A stretch of 49,296 nt of DNA, taken from Spirogloea muscicola. Its lineage: Eukaryota; Streptophyta; Zygnematophyceae; Spirogloeales; Spirogloeaceae. Positions 1 to 13,257 of the stretch are shown here, piece by piece. Position numbers and translations under genes: made by a program. A model generated the notes under the pieces. It was given only the letters and a program-made list of their open reading frames with translations. It did not search any database and was not told the DNA's origin. The stretch is from positions 43,327-92,622 of the forward strand of contig WELB01000074.1 in the NCBI GenBank assembly GCA_009602725.1, written 5' to 3'. Numbering within the stretch: position 1 is the stretch's first letter; each line of letters starts with the position of its first letter.

Positions 1-3000
1 CGACGGCGCCGCGGCCGAGCAGGTAGTCAGCGCGTCGCTCTTGCCAGGGCCGCCACGACGGCGCCAGCGCCGCCAGCGGCGCGGCCTGACCCGCGGGCCC
101 ACCGGGGAGTGCGGCGCAGGCGGCGGCGCTGGAGGGCCTGGCAGCGGAGCTGCGCACCGGCCGCCTCTCCGTCCCGCAGCTGGTGCGCTGCCCCCACCCT
201 ACTGTGTCGCCTCGGCGGCGCTGCCGCTCGTCCTTCCTTTGCTCGTCCTTCCCTTAGCCTGTGGCTCAACTAATATGGTCATGGACACCATCTGTATGCA
301 CCTGGCTGGCTTCTACAGCCGCTCTTTTAACGTCAGCAACCGCATTATCGCTTTGCAGGTTGGCGGCCTGGGCGACTACCTCACCACCGAGGACAACGCC
401 GTGCGCGCCCGCGGTGAGCCGCCGCCGCCGCCGCCGCCGCCGTCGGCGGCGGGCGGGCCGGCAGTCCTGGTCCGCATGTCGCAGGCGTGGCCTGGTCACT
501 GGTTGGCCAGTGGCCAGAGCACCTCAAATACCTGACCGACAATAGCCATGCCCGTGAATCCTAAAAGCCCCGGCGCTCCTACTTCTGCCAGCGTCTCTAG
601 ATCTGTCACTTGATTATCATAGTCACATTGCACGACACGTCACTATGCCTTACCATAGAAAGGCCTGCTTGCTATCATCAACGTCACCTTCCTCTCATTC
701 ACCTGAAGTACCTTGACGCACTGTCGTGCCACTGCCCCCGGCGCGGCCACTGCAGGCACGCTCCTGTTGGGCGAGCTCACGAGGAGGCTGGCCGTCGTGC
801 CGCTGGCCCCTTCGGCGCTCCATAACCTGGCCGCCTTCTTCACCGCCCGCTTGGTGCGTAGCTTCGCCCCCTCTGCCACTCTGTCATGGCTGGTCCTTCT
901 GACTCACCTGTGAAGCGCCATCCGCTCGATCGGTCATGAGCGCCGGTTGACGTCCAGCCTATGGCACGTGCCTCGTGCAGTCGGACTGGCCGGCGCTGAC
1001 AGGAGCGATAACAGGGGCCCTGGCGCTGCTTGAGCGCCAGCCACCCGCCAATGGGCTGGCGGTCATTGATGTCTCCGCGCTTGCCAGGGCTGCGCTGGCA
1101 GAAGTGCAGGTGCAGGTCCTGGCGCAGCCGGAGAGGATGGTGAGTGGCACGCGTTCTGCATGTGGACTGCCAAAAAGGGCCCTGGTCCTTGTCCTGTCCT
1201 GATCAACAATGATCCCAGATCAGCTGCGTTGCTGACAGCGCAGCCGGCGGCGTGTCGGTTGCAGCTTGCCTTGTCATTGCTCGAGCTGCTGCTAGACCAG
1301 TACTCGGCTGCCACGGTTGGCCTGGTGCGCTGCTGCTCTCCTGCCTTCTTAGCGGCTAGCAGGCTAAGAACATCCAGAACTTCGCTCTATTGTAACCGAG
1401 TCTGTCAAAGTCTCCTGCATTCTTTCACAATGCAGCACAGAGTTGACTTCTGTTACTTATGTGTGGTTGCTTGACACTCTTGACCCACTAATAAGCTCAA
1501 ATGACCACTCTGTGCTCCGGCAGGGCACGGAGGTGGTAGAAGGCGTGCTCTCGGCGGTCGATGGCGAGAAGGACCCGCGCTGCCTCCTTCGGGCTTTCCG
1601 CATACTCAAGCTCCTGGCACAGAGCATGGCGGAGCACGGTGTGGAAGCTGACCATGGAGGGCTCGCAGGCGTCGCAGAGGACATGTTCGAGACCATGGCG
1701 TGCTACTTCCCAATCTCCTTCACGCCGGTTAGGCCGCGCTGAACCCCTTGAAAACGAAGTCCAGCGCATGCAACTCAGGTTCTGCTTTGAGATAGAGTCT
1801 CAGGCGTTTGCTTTTGAGTCCGCTTATAGACTTCAGGTCTCAACTTCAAAGTGTGCTGAACAATTCCCAGCAGTGGCAAGTCTTACATGGTCAGACAATG
1901 GCAATGGAGCCCGCTGACATGCGGAGCTGCCTCCCTTGTGGCTCTGTAGCCGCCTGGAGATCCGCGGGGTATAACGCGCGAGGACCTCGCCGCTGCACTT
2001 CAGGTACGGAAGCTATGAACATGAGTATGGCACCAGGACCACTTCCCAAAGCTGAGCTCAGGGAGCAGGACTGTCGTATGAGTTCGTGTGCCCTGAGTAT
2101 CCGCGGCTCTGCTGAGCCGTTGCTACTTCAACGTAGTCCAGCAGCCTGCTGCTGTGCCGCATCATGTGACAATGTTGTGTGCCTTGTGTAGCCACGAGGC
2201 ACACTCTGGCTGTAACAGTGAAGCTCAGCACCTTTCTCCTGATGTCGCTTTCAATAAGCGCAGGGGGCGATGCTTGCATCGCCAGAGTTTGCGCCTTACC
2301 TCGTACCGCTGCTCATTGCCAAGCTCGGCTCCTCCTTGGTTGCTGCCAAGGTATCAACACTCAGTCTGTGCTGCTCACCTCTGCGGGAGCCACCTGGCAG
2401 CCATGTCCAGCATCCTTGTACTCCTAGTTGCTCTGTTGTGCCTAGGCCCGCTAGTGCACTACAAGTTACTGATGTCCCTCCGCTTGAACACAAGCTATAT
2501 TAAATGGATTGAGAACACTTCATAACATCTAGAGCAACTGCTGCAATAAATGCACTTTAAGCTTAAAATTCAAGGAACTTGCAGGAGATTTCAGGTGCAT
2601 ATTTAGGCTGTTGCACTTCCATATACTCGTGCAGATAATTGGGAAGTATCTAGGATACTCAATTCTGAAGTATAGTTAGCATTGTGCAGCTGGACTCGCT
2701 GGGCTGCATGCGCGCTTGCGCTGAGGCCTTCCCTGCACCAGCGCTGGAGCCTCACCTGGCCAATATTTGGCAGGCTCTCCGGCAGGAGCTGCTGCCATCG
2801 GTGGCGGCTGCAGCATTGGCCGCAAGCGATAGTGGCAGCGGCAGTATCAGTGAGGCCCATGCAGGAAAAGTTCGTGCACTTGCTCTCGCATGCCTCACCA
2901 CCTTGGCACGAGAGCCGCCCACCGGGCCTGGCATGGCTAGCGTGGTGCTCCGAGATCCCTGCGTCGAGGACCTGCTCTCGGCGGTCGCCACAGAGCACGA

Positions 3001-6000
3001 CAGCCAGGATTCCGCGAATGCTTTGATGGGGACTGGAGGCATCGCTATTGGCGAGGTCCTGGCAGCCGTGGCCCGTGCGTCAGCGCCAATTGGGGAGAGC
3101 GTGACAGCAGCCGTCCTCGTGCCATTGCTTGCTCGCAGCAGCGGACAAGACGCAGCGCCAAGTTGCTGCTCATTGAAGCTGGCTGTTGCCGCGGACATCG
3201 TAGACGCCCTGAGGGAGGAGTGTGCCGGCAGCAGCCCCTCGTTGCGCTCAGTCTCGCAGGACCTTGCCAAGCTCTTCCGCGGGCCATTGCCGGACACTGT
3301 TGATGAGTGCCACTTGCTGAGAGGTGCGTCACAGCTACTCATATCCATAGTGGGTAAATGCATCACCCTCTCTTGCCGCTTTAAGGCGCCATGGCACTGC
3401 ATGACTCTCATTCTAGCACGCTGCTCAATATGTATTTGACTTTCTTGTAGTGCCTGCATTACGTAGAAGTTGATCTGACATGCTACAGGACTGTCTCAAA
3501 GTGGGTTACCTTGAATACTCCACTTTCCATTGTCGCTTGCTCCGTCAGAATCTGACGGCAAAACCTGGGGCAGTCAGGGGCCTCCGCGTGCTTTCGACAT
3601 TCTCTGCGGCCAACGGTGGCTCTCCCCTAGATCGGCACCAGGCTGCCAGTATTTCTCGCCTCTTCGCCTCCCTGCTCTTGGCCCACGAAGGCCTTCCACG
3701 CCTTCAGGACGCTGTGACTAGCGCTCTGGTTGCAGTTGCTGTTGCAGAAGAGCCCACTGAGCAAGGTCAGACTTCTCTTAGATGTCCCCTTTCTGTCCAG
3801 ATTCTTTTAAGATTGTCCACCTCTTTCACCCATTGTAGACTTTGAGATGACTCTACTGATTTTGATGATGATCAGGACTGCTCCAAGTAGTGCATAATAA
3901 AGTTGAGCTTAGGGCCTCGAAGACCCCAACATTGAGTGTCTGACTCTTGCTGAAAGGGTAGGTACCGTGCTGCACGAGGCCGTGGAGCCGCTGCTGATCG
4001 AGTTGACGCGAGAGGGCAGACTGGCTCAGGACCTTGAGAGGCGCCTGCCGACGGCTGTGCAGGCCCTGGTGGCACTGGCGGCAGCCCGAGTAGACATCCT
4101 GAGCCATGTGACTACGCAGCTTGAGGACTTTGTCCTGGGCAACTTTGTAAAAGCCATGGTGAGCTCATTGGGGGCAGGCCGTGGAGCCAGCATGTACCTT
4201 CACTTCTAGCTTCTCCGGTGCAGTCGACCATGTGCCCGCCGATAATTGTGTCTGTCAGCTCTTCTATCTACAAGATAACATTGTCATTCTAATATCGTTT
4301 GCGATCGCTTTTAGGATCGCTGATGGTGGCATTGTATCTCTTGTGCAAGTGCCCAGGAGGGGTCAGGAGCTCAGCACGTGGCTATGATACTTCAAGTCCT
4401 TGCTCGTCAGCTTTTAGTGAGGTGTGCACCTAGGCAGTACTGATCTGACTGTAACATGAGGCACTGTGCACTATTGCAGCATCCGACTTGTGCAACAAAC
4501 ACCCCTTCAAGGTTGTGCACAATTGCCAGCACCAATTGATGGACTTCTGCAAGCGTGCAGGCCCGATGTTGGAAGTGGTCAACGGGACCTTATGTTTGCT
4601 TCCCATCTCTGGGGCCTGGCTGTTGATGCTGCTGGCGAGTGCAAAGATGCCACACAAGAGGTGCATTTACTGATGTTTCTGATAGTTGATATAGGGGAAC
4701 AATGCGGATTCCATCAATCTGTTAGTGATTTATCGTGGGCTCTTGGAGACTCAGGACATGACCAGATTGTTGGTTGCAGGCGCTGGCGCTGTCCGCTGCA
4801 AATGCCATGAGGAGAATAGTGCAAAGGCTTGCGCTTCAAGAGCAGGAATATCTCTTGGACGAGCTCCGCCGAAGACGTTTTTCTGGGCTGGCAACTGCTA
4901 GGCTGGATATACCTGCATTGCCGGTAGGACCTCAGATCAGATTGAACTGGGCTCTGGGCTGGCGTTTGTCCTCTCAAAGTTGGTCTCTGTCTAAGTATTT
5001 TATAATTGTGAGTTTTTCCGCAGTTGTGATATACTGGTGTGCTTGAGGGCGCAAGCGTGTGCATATGCTACTGGTCTCCTCGCAGATTGCAACCCGCCAC
5101 TCACACTGTAGGAGATTTTGCACTTCTGTAGACAGTGATGTAAACCGCCATGCTTTTCCCGCTGCATCGGCAGTCGATAACTACGGAAGGCGTTGCTTGG
5201 GCGCCTTGCCACATGGCCCTGCTGGCGGGAGTTGTTGTGGCGCTAAGGCAGCATACTACAGTGGCGCAGGACAAGGGTCTCCCGGCTCTCCTCCTCAACT
5301 ACGCCATAGCAGAAGATCAAGAGTTACCTGGCATCTCGGACCTTGCGGCCACAGCCGTGGCTTCGATGCTCAACAAGTGGCCGGAGGAAAGCGCTCAGGA
5401 ACTTGCCTCGCCCCAGCACGTCCTCCTGGACGACATGTTGGCTCTTGTCTTAGACGAGACTTTGCAGCCAGCCGCCCGGTCGAGAGAGCTGCGTCCTGTG
5501 CAGCAGGAAGAGGGTGCCAGCACCAGCGGTCGGAGAGACAAGCGTGGAATGACACCAAAGCCGAGGAGGGCCGCCCTAAGGCGGCAGACTCTGGCAGTGG
5601 CAGCTCTGGGCCACGTGGCAAGGGGTTTAGCAATGCGAGGGCACAAGCGGTCTGCAGACATTGTGGACGTGTTGCTGGCTCAACTGCAGGTAGAAATACC
5701 AGAGCATATGTTAAGTGGCAATCAGATGTCCGGCTGGGAAGGAGTTCCAGCTCAGGAGCTTGAGGAGCTTGTAGTTGTCGCGGCAGCCAGCAGGGCCCTG
5801 GCCATGGTTTGCGAGGACACTGAGAATGCTCTTGGCAAGGACGACCACATACAGCTGAAGCTGCTGTATAAGCAGCGATTCTTCCAGAGTCTTCTTGGGT
5901 TGCTGATTGAAGGCACTCGAATCTTTCCGCAGTACAGGCAAGTTGCTATCATCCCGAATGAGATGCCAGGTGCTCGGTGCGTGTGCTTGCTTCCTCTGCA

Positions 6001-7582
6001 TGCGCCTGTGATACGCACATCTGCGGAACCATCTACGGAGCTTGTGATTCCTGAGCCACAATAATATGTGCATGAGCAGTCTGGTTGTATGACGTCCAAC
6101 CCACGAGGTCGACCTTATCTCGTTGCTCTCGTCTGGCAGGGCAAACTATCTGCAGGCTTTTGCCACGTGTCTGAGTGGGCTGCCCAACTCAATGCTCAAG
6201 CTGGAGATTGGCAGAGTAAGCCTTTGCTCTCTAGAGTTGCATCTGAGAGTGGCAATGGCCTGTTTAATAGAGGAGTGTGGCCTGTTTGATACCACCTTAC
6301 TTCAGCTTCAGATTGCGGCGCTTGCACCTCCCCACCTTGCATATTCCATTCGAGTCACGATCTTCCTGAGTAGCCAGTCGAGCCGTCTTAATCCTCTTCA
6401 TTGGGTGCAATAGGTCCTCCCCCTTCTATTGGAGTCCCTTTCCGTGCTGAAGGACGAAGGCACTGGCAGGCCGGGCAGCAATTTGCGGCACCTTACCTCA
6501 GCACTCTTCGTCTTGGCCAACATCCTCATGGATCCATTGCAAGGTCCCGTGTTGGTCACTTGACTTTCTCTGTGATGGTCAACCGGCAAAGCATGTTGTA
6601 TTGGAGTTTCTCATCAAGTGATAATAGACAATGTGACCGGATCTTGGCAATCTGATCCAAGAAACTTGCACGGCTTCGCGACGTCAAATAAACTGTTGCT
6701 AGTTGATGTTACTGACATCAACAAAGAGCTTGCCTTCAGGTCGTGAAGTGGTTTCCAACTACCTCCCCTCCATAGTCTCCAGGCTCCTGCCGCTCCTGTC
6801 GTACCTGCCTTCCAGGGTACGCTCTTGGAGGTGTCCTAAATCCAATATGTGCACCATTTGTTTATTGTCACTCTGAGAATCGCCCATTGACTTAGAATGG
6901 CGCGCGCATTGGCTTCGATTGAGCACGCCAACCGAGGCTTCTGGACCATGACCTCAGATCGTGGTGCAGACTGTCCGGGAGACGGCCTTGCAGTGCCTGC
7001 TCATTCTGGTGGATTTCAGCCATGCACAGCTCTATCCGCTGCGCACTCAGGTTATCCTCTAAGACTTTCATGGGAGCATAAGCCGCAATAGCTGAGGAAC
7101 CCTTTAAGATGTCAGGTTGTGTGACTCTTAGCAATGCAGCCGCTGCATTTCATATGATGAGACCGTGACTTTGATGAGCTGATGCAGGTTCTGAAGGCTC
7201 TAAACAAGGCCTTGGATGATCCAAAGCGCTCAGTGAGAAGGGAGGCTGTTCGCTGTCGCCGTGCCTGGTAAGGGCCAAATTTCGGCTGTGCAAGAGTGGT
7301 GGTACTAATGATGAGTGTATACTCTCTGACGATATGCACGCACGCTACTGTGCCTTACTATCTCTGAACAATCAGCAATTTGACTGCTGCATTGTGGCAT
7401 GCCTCTTAGATTTAGCAAACATCGTCGAGATATCTGTTATAGAGGTTGAGCAGAAGCAAATGAATTGATCTCATCCCATACTTGAAAGGTTAATAAACAG
7501 GAAGCTGAGGCTGGTGCTCAGAGCCAGCCTGCAGAAACCGTGACCCACCGATATCCCTTCTTGCAGGGCATCTTTGACCTGA
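1..7582 (+). CDS. MMS19: MMS19 nucleotide excision repair/CIA-complex protein, 5'-partial, about 20 exons
   Basis: HEAT-repeat protein that, in the families studied, is the adaptor of the cytosolic Fe-S targeting complex, delivering clusters to DNA polymerases and helicases. The reading frame enters from the left edge (exon ends near 22). Exons with matching phase: 120-182, 359-413, 756-853, 981-1139, 1265-1324, 1524-1727, 1950-2003, 2264-2350, 2690-3323, 3574-3765, 3962-4158. Later conserved exons lie around 5150-5689, 5850-5920, 6136-6215, 6414-6541, 6740-6818, 6968-7049 and 7186-7265. Recognisable MMS19 segments are GDYLTTEDNAVRARG, VDGEKDPRCLL, ETMACYFPISFTP, VARGLAMRGH, YKQRFFQSLLGLL and, at the C-terminus, KALDDPKRSVRREAVRCRRAW followed across a final intron by ASLT and a stop at 7580-7582, as in the plant orthologue. 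Exons between 4160 and 5150 are unresolved: two frames compete near 4480-4650. Family assignment is near certain; the middle gene model is not. Confidence 0.93.
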
Positions 7583-7883
7583 GCGGCGGTCGTCCCTGCA
7601 TGTGGAACAGGAGAAGGTGGAAGTGTAGTGTTCAAGGAGCAAAAGCTCACAGCCCAACTCTGAGGTTGACCTCATTAGCGGTGCTGCTGGTTCGCATGGT
7701 GCTCATTGCAAATGCAGATGGAGCACTCGTGGGGCACTTCCTCACGATTTTATGCTTTCACCGAGCCGTCTGTAAGCATTGCAAGCAAAAGTGCACCAAA
7801 GTAGCACTCCAGCGCAACTGGTGCCAACGGCATCAGATCGGCTGCCTTCATGTATGTCAAATGTCCTATAACCTCTGCTGGCT
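7583..7883. other. Short convergent 3' spacer between MMS19 and the J-protein gene
   Basis: About 300 bases separate the MMS19 stop from the DNAJC25-like stop on the opposite strand. Open frames here are only continuations of the flanking exons. No separate gene is seen; both 3' UTRs must lie or overlap here. Confidence 0.7.
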
Positions 7884-10800
7884 TCAGCGACGCCCTCGAG
7901 CAGCCTTCTTCTGCTCAGCAACAAACTCCTCCATCTTGGTGGGGACCCAGAGCCTCCTCTGCACAAGCGCTGCCCGCTTTTGCTTGCCTGCAGATGGCCC
8001 ACGGACTCATGTGTCAGTGGCGTGAGCACATTGTCAGAAGAGCTCACGTGCCAAGAGGGCGAAGGGTTGTGCTCACTCATTGCCTTCCACGAAGTGGCTG
8101 AAAGGTTCAGACTAGTGCGCGTCAAGTAGGCTGCATCCTCGCTCGAGTACGGCTTCTTCTGCAACCGATATGCGTAGAGCCAAAGGAGCTCCCACGTGGC
8201 CAGCTGCAAGGAGGCCGCAGTAGTGACTTAGCGGCGAAAGATACCAGCTCATGCCAATTCAGAATCTATGGAGCTCCACAATCGTAATGCCTTCTAGAGG
8301 GTGGTGAGAGACAAACTTCAGTGGCTTGGTACTCTTCAGAATCCAAGTCTGACTTCACCAATGCTCTTGAGACGTCCCAGCAGCCGCCTTTCATGCCCAG
8401 CATCTCCCCACAATGAGGCATGAGCGTGGCAGATAATTCCAGCTCATAAGGGGAGTGGCCAGAATGCAAGTGAGGTCCTTACTTTGGCCAAGGTGTATGG
8501 GAGGATGATGATGAGGGTGACAAAGAGGTGCCAGACGGACGGTGGGTCGGCCCCTTGTATCCGCAGCTCCGGCTCCGGAAGAGACTCCTCAGATTGGCTG
8601 CACACAATTGAATTCAATCAGTTGCAGTTAGTGAGACTCCACATGAATCTACATGTGAGATTCAAATGAAGAATCTGTGAGCACTGCAAAGTCTTCAGAG
8701 TCGATGAACCCATGTAGTAAGAACATGACACATACGAGCACCGACACGGCTGTGCATACCTTTGCTTCAGCCTACTGGCCTTCTTTTTCCCTGTCCCGCC
8801 CCCTGTCCTCTCCAGCTCCTTGATCTTGAGCCAGTTCCTGTACGCCGGCGTCTGCTTTGCGCGAGACAATGCCTGTAGATACATGCGTCCCAGACGCCTG
8901 TGAGCTTCTTCAAGCGCAAGGGTCTGTGAAATGCGTCCAAGATCAGGTCTCCTTGAAAATGCTGGCAGTTCTGACTTGAGGATCCATCTTGAGCTGACAG
9001 CTTGTTGCAGCAAAGATCATGAAACGTCTGGATTACTATCTGAACTGGGCTGACCATGTGCTATAATAAGCAAAGCCTTCTATAATAAAAGTGCTCAGTC
9101 AAGGTGATGCCTAGCCACTGCAATGCCTGAAAGAACATCTCACCTGGTGATAGCGGAGCCAGGTGTTCAGATACTGAAGGGCGGACACAAAGAGGCAGAC
9201 GCCTATGAAGACAGCGCGCAGATCCTGTTGCGGACCAGGGATCCAAGCCGTCTGGTCAGTCCATCATCAAGTGCAAGCTACTTTTGCAGCAAGTTCAGAG
9301 GTTGCAGGGAACATCTCAGACTAACCTGCTGCTGTAATGGCAGGCCAGCATTAAGAAGAGATTCATGCAAGCACGTGGTAGCTTCTCCTGAAGCAGAGCA
9401 GAGCGACTCAAGATGACATAAGGAGGGCAAGCTTGAGCAGGAACATCAACCAGTGTGGCATGCACATGATGGGTTATTAGGGGGAGTGACCTACCGACTT
9501 CACGCCATAGTATCGTTGGTAGTAACGTGCGGTGTTATAGAAGAACTGCCAAGAAGACCAACAATAGTCGAGAAACCCTCAGCAGTACAGCAATGATCGA
9601 GGAGTACGAGCTTTATCCCTACTCGTCACACGGAGGAACCAAAGAAAGTTTCACGTCGGTAAGTAATGGTCCAATGGCTACAGGGGTTGCCTACAAGGCG
9701 GGTGCAAGTCTGACCTGCTCTGGGTGGGCCAGCGCATAGTCGTACTGCTCACGAGTCTCCTCATCCTTGAGAATCTGTCTTCAACGGCAGAGGTGCAGAG
9801 GTTAAATCGAGCCACTTCCAGCAGTCAGCTGCTTACTGGATTTCAGCCTTCAAATATCAATAGCAGCCGCTCCAACTAAGGTCTGCATTAGAGTTGCAGC
9901 AAGTGGGCCCTGCAGCGGTCGGCCCCGAGTACCGCCACCAAAGAGCAAGAGATTGCAGAGCGCCACACACTCGCATGACGTCCAAGGCCTGAGTTGAGGT
10001 TTACGTGGACTAGATGACACCAAGAAAGGCCCAACTGACCTCGTAGGCGGTGGCGATCTTCTGGAACGTCTTCTGTGCCTCGGGGTCGGGGTTCTTGTCC
10101 GGGTGGCTGCAGGCCGCGGGTGCAGCACACCTGGCCAGTCGTCGTCAGCAGCTGGCAAAGCAGCCTAGTGACTGCACAATCTTCCACTGAGCTCGCAATG
10201 CAGGTCCAGTACCCCACCATAGGTACCAAACCCTCCCTTGAGTCTACAGCGATCCCAGGCACTCGCGATACACCAGCGTGCTGGTCGTACATTAGCCCAG
10301 GCTAATGGCTTCCGTGGTGGTGGTTTGGCGCCTCAGTATAGCATGTCAGATATGCATGTGCTCACTCGGGGATATTTAGTGTCCCCCTTAGCCAGCTCAT
10401 TACCCAGCTAACAGGACATTTGTAAGGCCGGAACAAAGTGGGTGTTGGACCTGCATTACAAGAGCCCAATGGAAAGAGAGAAGGCGCGCGGTGCGCATGA
10501 AACTACCAAACCCATGTGATGCTTCTGACTCGCAAGCAGTGACTGATGGAGCAGGGCAGCGCCCAAGACGAGTAGCTTTGTGAGCACGGACGACGGTGGT
10601 GGGGCGAAGAGAGGTGGGAAGCTCACTACTGCAGCGAGAGCTTGTAGTAGGCCTTCTTGAGGTCGGCGGGCGTGGCCGTCTGCTTCACCCTGCACGCGCC
10701 GCGCGCTCGCCGGCGGCCTTGAGGCTCAAACCCCAAGCTCCAGGGATCTCCACGCTAGAACGCGCGAGCGCGCGCGTAGCCGGGGATGGCTCGGCAACCC

Positions 10801-10905
10801 GAGGAGGTCGTAGCAGTCGCTGTCGTCGCAGTAGATGGCCGCCGCGGAGCCGACGGCCGCCGCGGCGAGCACCGCCCGGAGGAGCAGGACCGCCGGGCGC
10901 GACAT
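7884..10905 (-). CDS. DNAJC25: DNAJC25-type membrane-bound DnaJ protein, complete, 10 exons, 295 aa
   Basis: ER J-domain co-chaperone that would recruit a lumenal Hsp70. The start codon is at 10905-10903. Exons, in transcription order: 10905-10799, 10689-10627, 10106-10040, 9774-9715, 9545-9495, 9224-9144, 8872-8760, 8597-8483, 8203-8077, 7987-7884. They total 888 nt and keep phase throughout, giving 295 aa. Residues 1-23 form a signal peptide (LLLRAVLAAAAVGSAAA). Then come YCDDSDCYDLLG and a J domain with the catalytic HPD motif in LSLQYHPDKNPD. A later hydrophobic segment (FIGVCLFVSALQYLNTW) and a second one (FVTLIIILPYTLA) are probable membrane spans. The C-terminus has WELLWLYAYRLQKKPYS and RRLWVPTKMEEFV, as in human DNAJC25 and its plant homologues. 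It is divergent from TIM17 and tail-to-tail with MMS19. The exon-2 donor was chosen (GTGAGC) because it restores the canonical LQYHPD spacing. Confidence 0.95.
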
Positions 10906-11447
10906 GGTGCTGCGGGCGCGGCCCGCTGCCGGCGCCCGCTGCCTGCGCAGCGGCGGCGGCGGCGGCGGGACGGGGGCTGCGCCCCACGAGCTATTAAAAG
11001 CGTCCCGGGATCCTGGAGCGCGACACTGATGCCGAGATACGGAGGGCGGGCTTTCCACGTCGGATCGGGTGACCAACCACAGTCCTCCACCCGGCCGGGG
11101 AGCTGGCACCTTGGAAAGCCGTCGATCGAGGGGCCCGGTTGCCATCTTACGGCTCGAGTCGGCTCTCATCGCCAAGAGCGCTCTCAGCCAGCCACGTGTC
11201 CCTCTTAACCGGCGGTTAAGTAGCCCCAGGTGGTTTAGCTAACCGCACCCTAACGACGGGGGAGAGCTTTCCTTTCCGTTCACGCTCCAGACCAACTTTC
11301 TGTGGCTTGTAACGACGTCGACGGAAGGGGGGTCCGGGGGTTGAAGCCCGGTTTCTGGCCGCTGCGGTTAGGGTACCACGCAAGTAACCCTAACGCAGAA
11401 CACCCCCCCTAACCCCAGACTAACTGTCTCTTACGACAAGCCCGCCC

Positions 11448-11480
<33 letters not shown>

Positions 11481-11613
11481 ACATAGCCGCCGCCGTCGTC
11501 GCCGCCGCCGTTTCCGCTGCCCTCGCCGGCTTGGCGGAGCCTACCAGGCCGGGGGCTGGTGGTCAGCCCGTGCCAGCGCCAGGCTAGCGGCTGCGGCGGC
11601 GGCGGCGGCGGCG
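10906..11613. promoter_or_regulatory. Divergent promoter region between DNAJC25-like gene and TIM17, with telo-box-like motifs
   Basis: A 0.7 kb spacer separates two divergently transcribed genes. At 11210-11412 it carries several AACCCTAA/TTAGGGTT-like words: ccggcggttaagt, gcaccctaacg, ggttagggtacc, gtaaccctaacgc and ccctaacccc. Plant promoters of translation and organelle genes often carry such telo-boxes. A GCC microsatellite lies at about 11447-11480. The regulatory role is inferred; no TATA box stands out. Confidence 0.5.
11447..11480. repeat. GCC/CGG trinucleotide microsatellite upstream of TIM17
   Basis: A run of about eleven GCC triplets in the TIM17 5' flank. Similar runs occur at 419-443 (inside an MMS19 intron), 26270-26300, 26608-26642 and 31709-31751. 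Confidence 0.9.
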
Positions 11614-13257
11614 ATGGCGGGCGAGTACGGGCGGGAGCCGTGCCCGGACCGCATCGTGGACGACGTGGGCAGCGCGTTCAGCATGGGCGCCGTCGGCGGC
11701 TCCGTCTGGCACTTTGTCGGCGGCATGAAGAACTCGCCCCGCGGCGAGCGCCTCCTCGGCGGCTCGCAGGCCGTCCGCCTGAACGCGCCCAAGATCGGCG
11801 GCAGCTTCGCCGGTGCGCCTCGCATGAGCCTCGCCGCCTGCCCCACTGAGCCCTCCCTGAGGCCTTTTGAAGTGCAATCACTCGCGCCGTGCTAGAGCAG
11901 CCCTGGAGCTACGGTCATGTTCGCTGTAGCTCCTAGCACTTCATCTTACTTGTCATGGGACTTGGGTTTCTTCTTAAGTCTGCGTCGTATTAGCTAACAT
12001 GGCGTCTCGCAAGCGGTCCGATCCCGCGCACGGGCTGTATCTGGAGCAGCTTTTCTTGCTGCCAGGACTGTAGCTTGAGGGATCCCGCAGCAAAGAGTTG
12101 TGGGGGCTTCTCACTGTCAACGTGGGTTCATGCGAAACAGTCTGGGGGGGGCTGTTCTCCACGTTCGACTGCTCCATGGTCTACCTGCGGCAAAAGGAGG
12201 ACCCCTGGAACTCGATCGCTGCGGGGGCTGCCACTGGTGGCCTGCTCCAGGTAGAAACCTCGCCTGCAGCCTGCAGCCCTTGACTTGTATCATCTGTGTG
12301 TACCATTTGAGCTACAAACGCTAGCCACTGGCTCTCTGTCCAACTGCTTCAGTTGTGTTACCATGTATGCGGTGCTGGTATTGGGTCACCCCTGTTTCTT
12401 TACGACTTCGATTATGTGATTCTTCTCCTGTGTCTCCACAGACGCCTGCTCACTCTTGTCCTTTCATGTGTTTGGTAGTTGCGAGCTGGACTGAAGTCCG
12501 CCACCAGGTCAGCCATTTTTGGGGGCGTGCTGCTCGCTCTCATTGAAGGGGCTGGCATCATGCTGAACCGAATGACTGCCAACATGGCACAGGTGCCGTT
12601 CTTGTGTACACGCCTTCATTATCTGCTGACTGATTTCGAATTTGAGAACAAGGATCTGTCGAGTAGACTTCTGGAATTTGCCATAGCTGCTTTTGGACCT
12701 ATTTAAACGTGTTGAATAATATGTTTGCTGTTGTGATTGCAGCCGCCCTTGGAAGAGCCAGTGCCGCAGCTTGCAGGAGCTGGACAGACAGGTGGTGCGA
12801 CGCCTTTCCCAAGTCCGTTCGGTGGCGGTGCCACAAGCTCTCAGCAACAACCACAGGTGAAGATAGTTGCACGAGGAAGTTCAGCAAATAGCTGCTGTCT
12901 CACTTGCAGTCAGCAACATCCTGGATCGGCCATGTTTGGAGCACTGCCGAGGATGGCATGAGGAGGCAATGGCTATGTGTAATGTTTGTTGCATCCCGTG
13001 GATCTTGGCAGGGCTGACTTTTCTGACACTCATTCAACTCCTTGCAGTCCTTCTCTGTGCCCGTTGAGATAGCTCCTGCCCCACCGCAAAGCCGAGGGCT
13101 TTCATGGCTTGGCGGTTTGTTTGGAGGCCACCAGCAAGACGACAGCACACCCACCCCACTGGGCAACGAGCGTTTAGAGAGTTATGACACAAGTCCGCCG
13201 CGTCCACCAGATTTCGGCGCCAACACTGGAGATGATTCGTGGCTTAGGCCCAAGTAG
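11614..13257 (+). CDS. TIM17: TIM17, mitochondrial inner-membrane import translocase subunit, complete, 5 exons, 248 aa
   Basis: Core subunit of the TIM23 presequence translocase. Exons 11614-11812, 12141-12250, 12479-12592, 12743-12856 and 13048-13257 join in phase and give 747 nt including the stop at 13255-13257. The N-terminus reads [19 protein letters not shown], then [11 protein letters not shown] joined by splicing to [17 protein letters not shown], then [17 protein letters not shown]. This is the classical Tim17 order with glycine-rich membrane helices. Exon 3 adds [21 protein letters not shown]. Residues from about 140 onward form a Pro/Gly/Gln-rich hydrophilic tail, as in the longer plant TIM17 isoforms; yeast Tim17 is about 158 aa. 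The start at 11614 is the first ATG in frame and matches the family. Confidence 0.95.
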
